A model generated the notes under the pieces. It made no database searches. It was not told the DNA's origin and was given only the letters and a program-made list of their open reading frames with translations. A stretch of DNA of 49,186 nucleotides, from positions 1 to 49,186 of the forward strand of contig JAMFTA010000035.1 of the NCBI GenBank assembly GCA_026225565.1, in the 5' to 3' direction. Shown in pieces: positions 46,125 to 49,186 of the stretch. Each line of letters begins with the position of its first letter. Within the stretch, counting starts at the first letter, position 1. The translations under genes were made by a program, and so were the position numbers. The DNA comes from Caulobacter sp. Lineage in GTDB: Bacteria > Pseudomonadota > Alphaproteobacteria > Caulobacterales > Caulobacteraceae.

Positions 46125-47311
46125 GCGCGCCGACCTGCCCGCCCGAAGGAGCGATCAAGCCTGCCGTCAGCGCCCACAACGCCATCGCCGACATCGGTCG
46201 CGAGGCCTGGGACGCCTGCAACGCCGCCTCAGACTATGGCGGCAACCCCTTCACCTCGTTCGACTTTCTCCACGCCCTCGAAGAAAGCCGCAGCGTCTCC
46301 CCCCACGCCGGCTGGGGCGCCCAGCACCTGAGCGTGGAGGACGAGAGCGGCCGCATCGCCGGGGTCATGCCGCTTTATCTGAAGTCCCACAGCCAGGGGG
46401 AATATGTCTTCGACCACGCCTGGGCCGACGCCTATGAGCGGGCCGGCGGGGCCTATTATCCCAAGCTTCAGTGCGCCGTGCCCTTCTCGCCAGTCACGGG
46501 CCCCCGGCTGATCACTCGGGAGGACGGTCCCCGCGCCGCCGCCGAACAGACGCTTCTGGCCGGCGCCCTCACCCTTTGCGACCGGCTCAAGGCCTCGTCC
46601 CTGCACGTCACCTTCCCGCTGGAGGCCGAGTGGAAGACCCTGGGCGAACAGGGCCTGCTCCTGCGCCAGGACCAGCAATATCACTGGTTCAACCAGGGTT
46701 ACGGGACGTTCGAGGACTTCCTCGCCGCCCTCTCTTCCGGCCGGCGCAAGACCATCCGCCGCGAGCGCCGCGACGCCCAGGCCGGGCTGGAGATCCTGGC
46801 CCTCACCGGCGCGGACATCACGGAAGAGCACTGGGACGCCTTCTTCGGCTTTTATCTGGACACCGGCGGGCGCAAGTGGGGGCGGCCCTATCTGAACCGC
46901 CTGTTCTTCTCCCTGATCGGCGAGCGCATGGCCGACAAGATCTTGCTGATCATGGCGCGCAAGGACGGCCGCTGGATCGCCGGGGCCCTGAACCTGATCG
47001 GCGCCGACGCCCTCTACGGCCGAAACTGGGGCTGCATCGAAGACATCCCCTTCCTACATTTCGAGCTCTGCTATTACCGCGCCATCGAGGAGGCCATCGC
47101 CCGCGGCCTCACCCGAGTGGAGGCCGGCGCCCAGGGCCAGCACAAGATCGCCCGCGGCTACCTGCCCGCCCCGGTCTACTCCGCCCACTTCATCGCCGAC
47201 CGGGCGCTGCGGGGACCGGTGGCGCGCTATCTGGAGCAGGAACGCCCGGCGGTGGAGGCGGAAATGGCCACGCTGGCGGCGGAATTTTCACCGTTCAAGG
47301 AAGGCGCCTGA
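46121..47311 (+). CDS. FemAB/GNAT-like N-acyltransferase (DUF482/PF04339 type)
   Basis: This protein of 396 residues belongs to the family once called DUF482, related to FemAB and GNAT folds. The conserved N-terminal NPFTSFDFLHALEESRSV is a family hallmark. Other typical segments are GGAYYPKLQCAVPFSPVTGPRL, GRRKTIRRERRDA and the C-terminal EAGAQGQHKIARGYLP. The biochemical role is not established; amino-acyl or acyl transfer is inferred from fold. The ATG at 46121 overlaps the GDPD stop, completing a ridA-GDPD-acyltransferase operon. Confidence 0.9.
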   Translation: MSAPTCPPEGAIKPAVSAHNAIADIGREAWDACNAASDYGGNPFTSFDFLHALEESRSVSPHAGWGAQHLSVEDESGRIAGVMPLYLKSHSQGEYVFDHAWADAYERAGGAYYPKLQCAVPFSPVTGPRLITREDGPRAAAEQTLLAGALTLCDRLKASSLHVTFPLEAEWKTLGEQGLLLRQDQQYHWFNQGYGTFEDFLAALSSGRRKTIRRERRDAQAGLEILALTGADITEEHWDAFFGFYLDTGGRKWGRPYLNRLFFSLIGERMADKILLIMARKDGRWIAGALNLIGADALYGRNWGCIEDIPFLHFELCYYRAIEEAIARGLTRVEAGAQGQHKIARGYLPAPVYSAHFIADRALRGPVARYLEQERPAVEAEMATLAAEFSPFKEGA

Positions 47312-47320
47312 CCCACAACT

Positions 47321-47415
47321 GTCATCCCGGCCGTAGCGGAGCGGAGAGCCGGGACCCAGAGGCTGTGGGTGTATTGCTGGGTCCCGGATAAGCGCTGCGC
47401 GCTTTCCCGGATGAC
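47321..47415. repeat. REP-like palindromic intergenic element
   Basis: This is a 95-bp element with near-inverted ends: GTCATCCCGG at 47321 and CCCGGATGAC at 47406-47415 (one mismatch). A perfect 11-bp internal inverted repeat lies inside it, CCGGGACCCAG (47349-47359) with CTGGGTCCCGG (47377-47387). Elements of this GTCATCCCGG type are widespread between genes in alphaproteobacteria. It lies between two convergent genes and may also act as a terminator. Confidence 0.75.
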
Positions 47416-47424
47416 AAGTTGAGA

Positions 47425-48000
47425 TTACGACCGCTCCCAGGCCTGCCTCAGCAGGACCTCGATCTCCGCCGTCACTGCGTCGGTAGCCGCCAGAGGCAAG
47501 CGCGCCTTCAGCCGTTCCGACCAGCCGTCGTTCCTGGGCGCCTCCAGCAGCGGATGGGCGTCGGGGGTCAGCGCCAAGCCCAGCATGGCCGTCCCGCCCT
47601 TAATCGGCCGCAGGGCCGCGAACTGGGCTTTACGCGACCAGGCGGAGTAGCCCTTGCGCTGGCCGACCACCACCTGCGGCAAGCGCAGAACCGCCGCCTC
47701 CACCGCCTCAAAGATGACGCGGGCGGCGGGGTCAGCCCACAACGCATCCCGCAGCGCGTCCGGCTGGCTCCACATCGCCCCCTCAGGAAAGGCCTCGCCG
47801 AGCACGTAGCTGGCGCGATTTTGCAAGAGGCCGTGATGGGTCTTCAACCACGTCAGTCGGGCGCGATGGCCGGTTTCGGGGCAGCTTCTGGCGATGGCGA
47901 TCCATTCTTGCAGCGACTTGCCGGTCTCCGGCTCCAGCCCGGCGCGGATAGAGGCGAACCACTTCTTCTGCTGATCGGTCAGATGTTCAAGTTCGGGCAT
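47425..48000 (-). CDS. DUF4287/DUF5655 domain-containing protein
   Basis: This protein of 191 residues has an N-terminal DUF4287 segment (KKWFASIRAGLEPETGKSLQEW followed by GHRARLTWLKTHHGLLQNRASYVLG, in pieces). A C-terminal part (about 90-185) with LRLPQVVVGQRKGYSAWSRKAQFAAL resembles the DUF5655 fold. The function is unknown. It has no signal peptide or membrane segment. It stands alone on the minus strand between the REP-like element and the HIT gene, divergent from the latter across about 53 bp. Confidence 0.85.
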   Translation of the reverse strand: MPELEHLTDQQKKWFASIRAGLEPETGKSLQEWIAIARSCPETGHRARLTWLKTHHGLLQNRASYVLGEAFPEGAMWSQPDALRDALWADPAARVIFEAVEAAVLRLPQVVVGQRKGYSAWSRKAQFAALRPIKGGTAMLGLALTPDAHPLLEAPRNDGWSERLKARLPLAATDAVTAEIEVLLRQAWERS

Positions 48001-48053
48001 GTTCCCCTCCCCGGCCGCTCTTGCTACCAGTCTAGCACAGTTGGGAGCGCGGC

Positions 48054-48491
48054 ATGAGCATCGACGGCGTCTACGACCAGGGCAATATCTTCGCCAAGGT
48101 GTTGCGGGGCGAGGCCCCGGCCGCCAAGGTGTTCGAGGACGGCGAGGTCCTGGCCTTCATGGACCTCTTCCCCCAGTCGCGCGGCCACACCCTGGTGATC
48201 TCCAAGACCTCCAGCGCGAGAAATTTGCTGGACGTGGCGCCCCAGGATCTGTGCGTGCTGATGGCCGGCGTGCAGCGGGTGGCCAAGGCGGTCAACGCCG
48301 CTCTGAAGCCGGACGGGATCATCGTCACCCAGCTCAACGGGGCGGCGGCCGGCCAGACGGTGTTCCACCTGCACGTCCACATCATCCCCCGCTGGAAGGA
48401 TGTCCCCATGGCCGGCCACGGCGGCCCGGGCATGGCCGATCCGGCGGAGCTGGCGGCGCTGGCCAAGGAAATAGCCAAAGAAATCAGCTAG
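48054..48491 (+). CDS. HIT family nucleotide hydrolase
   Basis: This protein of 145 residues is a histidine-triad hydrolase or transferase, acting on nucleotide-phosphoramidate or dinucleotide bonds. The triad is HLHVHII (H105, H107, H109), with the conserved TQLNGAAAGQTVFHLHVH region just before it. The N-terminus (NIFAKVLRGEAPAAKVFED) places it in the Hint/HinT-like group. GGGAG precedes the ATG at 48054. It converges with clpA. Confidence 0.93.
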   Translation: MSIDGVYDQGNIFAKVLRGEAPAAKVFEDGEVLAFMDLFPQSRGHTLVISKTSSARNLLDVAPQDLCVLMAGVQRVAKAVNAALKPDGIIVTQLNGAAAGQTVFHLHVHIIPRWKDVPMAGHGGPGMADPAELAALAKEIAKEIS

Positions 48492-48513
48492 TTATTTTCT
48501 AGTCGCCGTCCTT

Positions 48514-48549
48514 CTCCGCTTGCGGGGCCCCCCTCTCCCGCAAGCGGAG
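48514..48549. terminator. Strong hairpin between HIT gene and clpA (first)
   Basis: A perfect 13-bp inverted repeat, CTCCGCTTGCGGG (48514-48526) and CCCGCAAGCGGAG (48537-48549), with a 10-base loop. It lies 22 bp after the HIT stop. There is no long T-tract, but its stability and position between convergent genes suggest transcript ends for the HIT gene. Confidence 0.5.
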
Positions 48550-48601
48550 AGGGATCGTTGCGCGCAAACCTTGCGTGCGCCTACCATCAAACCGCAGCAC
48601 A

Positions 48602-48638
48602 GATTGCACCCTTAAAACATAGTGCAAAGGGTGCAATC
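48602..48638. terminator. Strong hairpin between HIT gene and clpA (second)
   Basis: A perfect 12-bp inverted repeat, GATTGCACCCTT (48602-48613) and AAGGGTGCAATC (48627-48638), with a 13-base AT-rich loop. It lies 10 bp past the clpA stop on the minus strand. As no T-tract follows on that side, it may be a protective 3' stem-loop or a protein-binding palindrome rather than a classic terminator. Confidence 0.45.
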
Positions 48639-48648
48639 TCCTGCGCTT

Positions 48649-49186
48649 TTACTCCGCCATCGCCGGCTCGTCGGCGTCGTCGGCGGTCGACAGGTCGGTG
48701 TCGGGGGAGATGTCGATCTCACCCGGGCGGGTTTCGCCGGAGTTTGAATCCACCTCGAAGGTCAGCTTGCCGTCGACCAGCTCCACCTTCACATGGCCGC
48801 CGCGCACCAGCTTGCCAAAGAGGATCTCGTCGGCGAGCGGCTTCTTGATGTGCTCCTGGATCACCCGGGCCAAAGGCCGCGCGCCATAGAGCTCGTCATA
48901 GCCGTTCTTGGCCAGCCAATCGGCCGCCTCGTCCGAAAGCTCGATGGTGACGTTGCGATCGGCCAGCTGGGCTTCCAGCTGCATGACGAACTTCTGCACC
49001 ACGTTCTTGATCACTTCGGGGGCCAGCGACTTGAAGGTGACGATGGCGTCCAGGCGATTGCGGAACTCCGGCGTGAACAGGCGCTGGATGGCCGCCTCGT
49101 CCGCGTCGTCGATGCGGCCGCGACCAAAGCCGATGCCGGCCTTGTTGTTGTCGGCGGCGCCGGCGTTGGTGGTCATGATCAGGACC
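48649..49186 (-). CDS. clpA: ATP-dependent Clp protease ATPase subunit ClpA (C-terminal part; 5' end outside window)
   Basis: This is the last ~178 residues of ClpA, the unfoldase that feeds proteins to ClpP. The visible part includes the end of the second AAA+ module (LIMTTNAGA; the sensor/arginine-finger region FTPEFRNRLDAIVTF) and the D2-small domain (YDELYGARPLARVIQEHIKKPLADEIL, outlined). An acidic tail ends DDADEPAMAE. The TTNAGA form and tail favour ClpA over ClpB. The frame is open to the right edge, so the start is not seen. Confidence 0.93.
   Translation of the reverse strand, partial: VLIMTTNAGAADNNKAGIGFGRGRIDDADEAAIQRLFTPEFRNRLDAIVTFKSLAPEVIKNVVQKFVMQLEAQLADRNVTIELSDEAADWLAKNGYDELYGARPLARVIQEHIKKPLADEILFGKLVRGGHVKVELVDGKLTFEVDSNSGETRPGEIDISPDTDLSTADDADEPAMAE

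Overview
The window is GC-rich, densely packed alphaproteobacterial chromosome, most likely Caulobacterales (Caulobacter, Phenylobacterium or a relative). The grounds are a TonB-dependent receptor ending in Phe, the guaB/guaA/rsmB and tamA/tamB gene neighbourhoods, GTG/TTG starts, many 4-bp start/stop overlaps, and short palindromic intergenic repeats. I see no tRNA, rRNA, CRISPR array, insertion sequence or phage gene. The genus is an inference.

Positions 1-26,666 form one choline / glycine betaine cluster. In order it holds: a choline-binding protein fused to its permease (choXW, cut by the left edge); a GbdR-like AraC/GATase-1 regulator; choline dehydrogenase (betA); a single reading frame joining the TetR-type repressor BetI to betaine aldehyde dehydrogenase BetB; the transporter ATPase (choV); a TonB-dependent receptor; a three-gene ABC importer of the 2-aminoethylphosphonate type (phnU2-phnT-phnS2); the Rieske glycine betaine demethylase and its reductase (gbcA, gbcB); heterotetrameric sarcosine oxidase (soxBDAG); L-serine dehydratase (sdaA); and dimethylglycine dehydrogenase. 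Together they cover choline import, choline -> betaine aldehyde -> glycine betaine -> dimethylglycine -> sarcosine -> glycine, and serine -> pyruvate. The glycine-to-serine enzyme (GlyA) is not in the window.

Positions 26,906-35,747 are housekeeping and stress genes, all on the minus strand except hspQ: guaA, rsmB, a MAPEG protein, guaB, a K+-channel/TrkA protein, rlmE, an Ohr peroxidase, a short Ppx/GppA phosphatase and hspQ. Positions 35,766-41,728 encode TamB and TamA. Positions 41,824-44,679 encode a sulfate ABC transporter (cysTWA) with no binding protein. Divergent from it are ridA, a glycerophosphodiester phosphodiesterase and a FemAB/GNAT-like protein. The right end holds a REP-like element, a DUF4287-type protein, a HIT protein, two strong inverted repeats and the 3' end of clpA.

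The most unusual item is the BetI-BetB fusion: a transcription factor and the enzyme it normally controls in one 684-residue chain. A perfect 7-4-7 BetI-type palindrome lies 15 bp before its start codon. This suggests a PutA-like trigger enzyme for choline. The second item worth following is the TonB receptor and phosphonate-type importer embedded in a betaine pathway.
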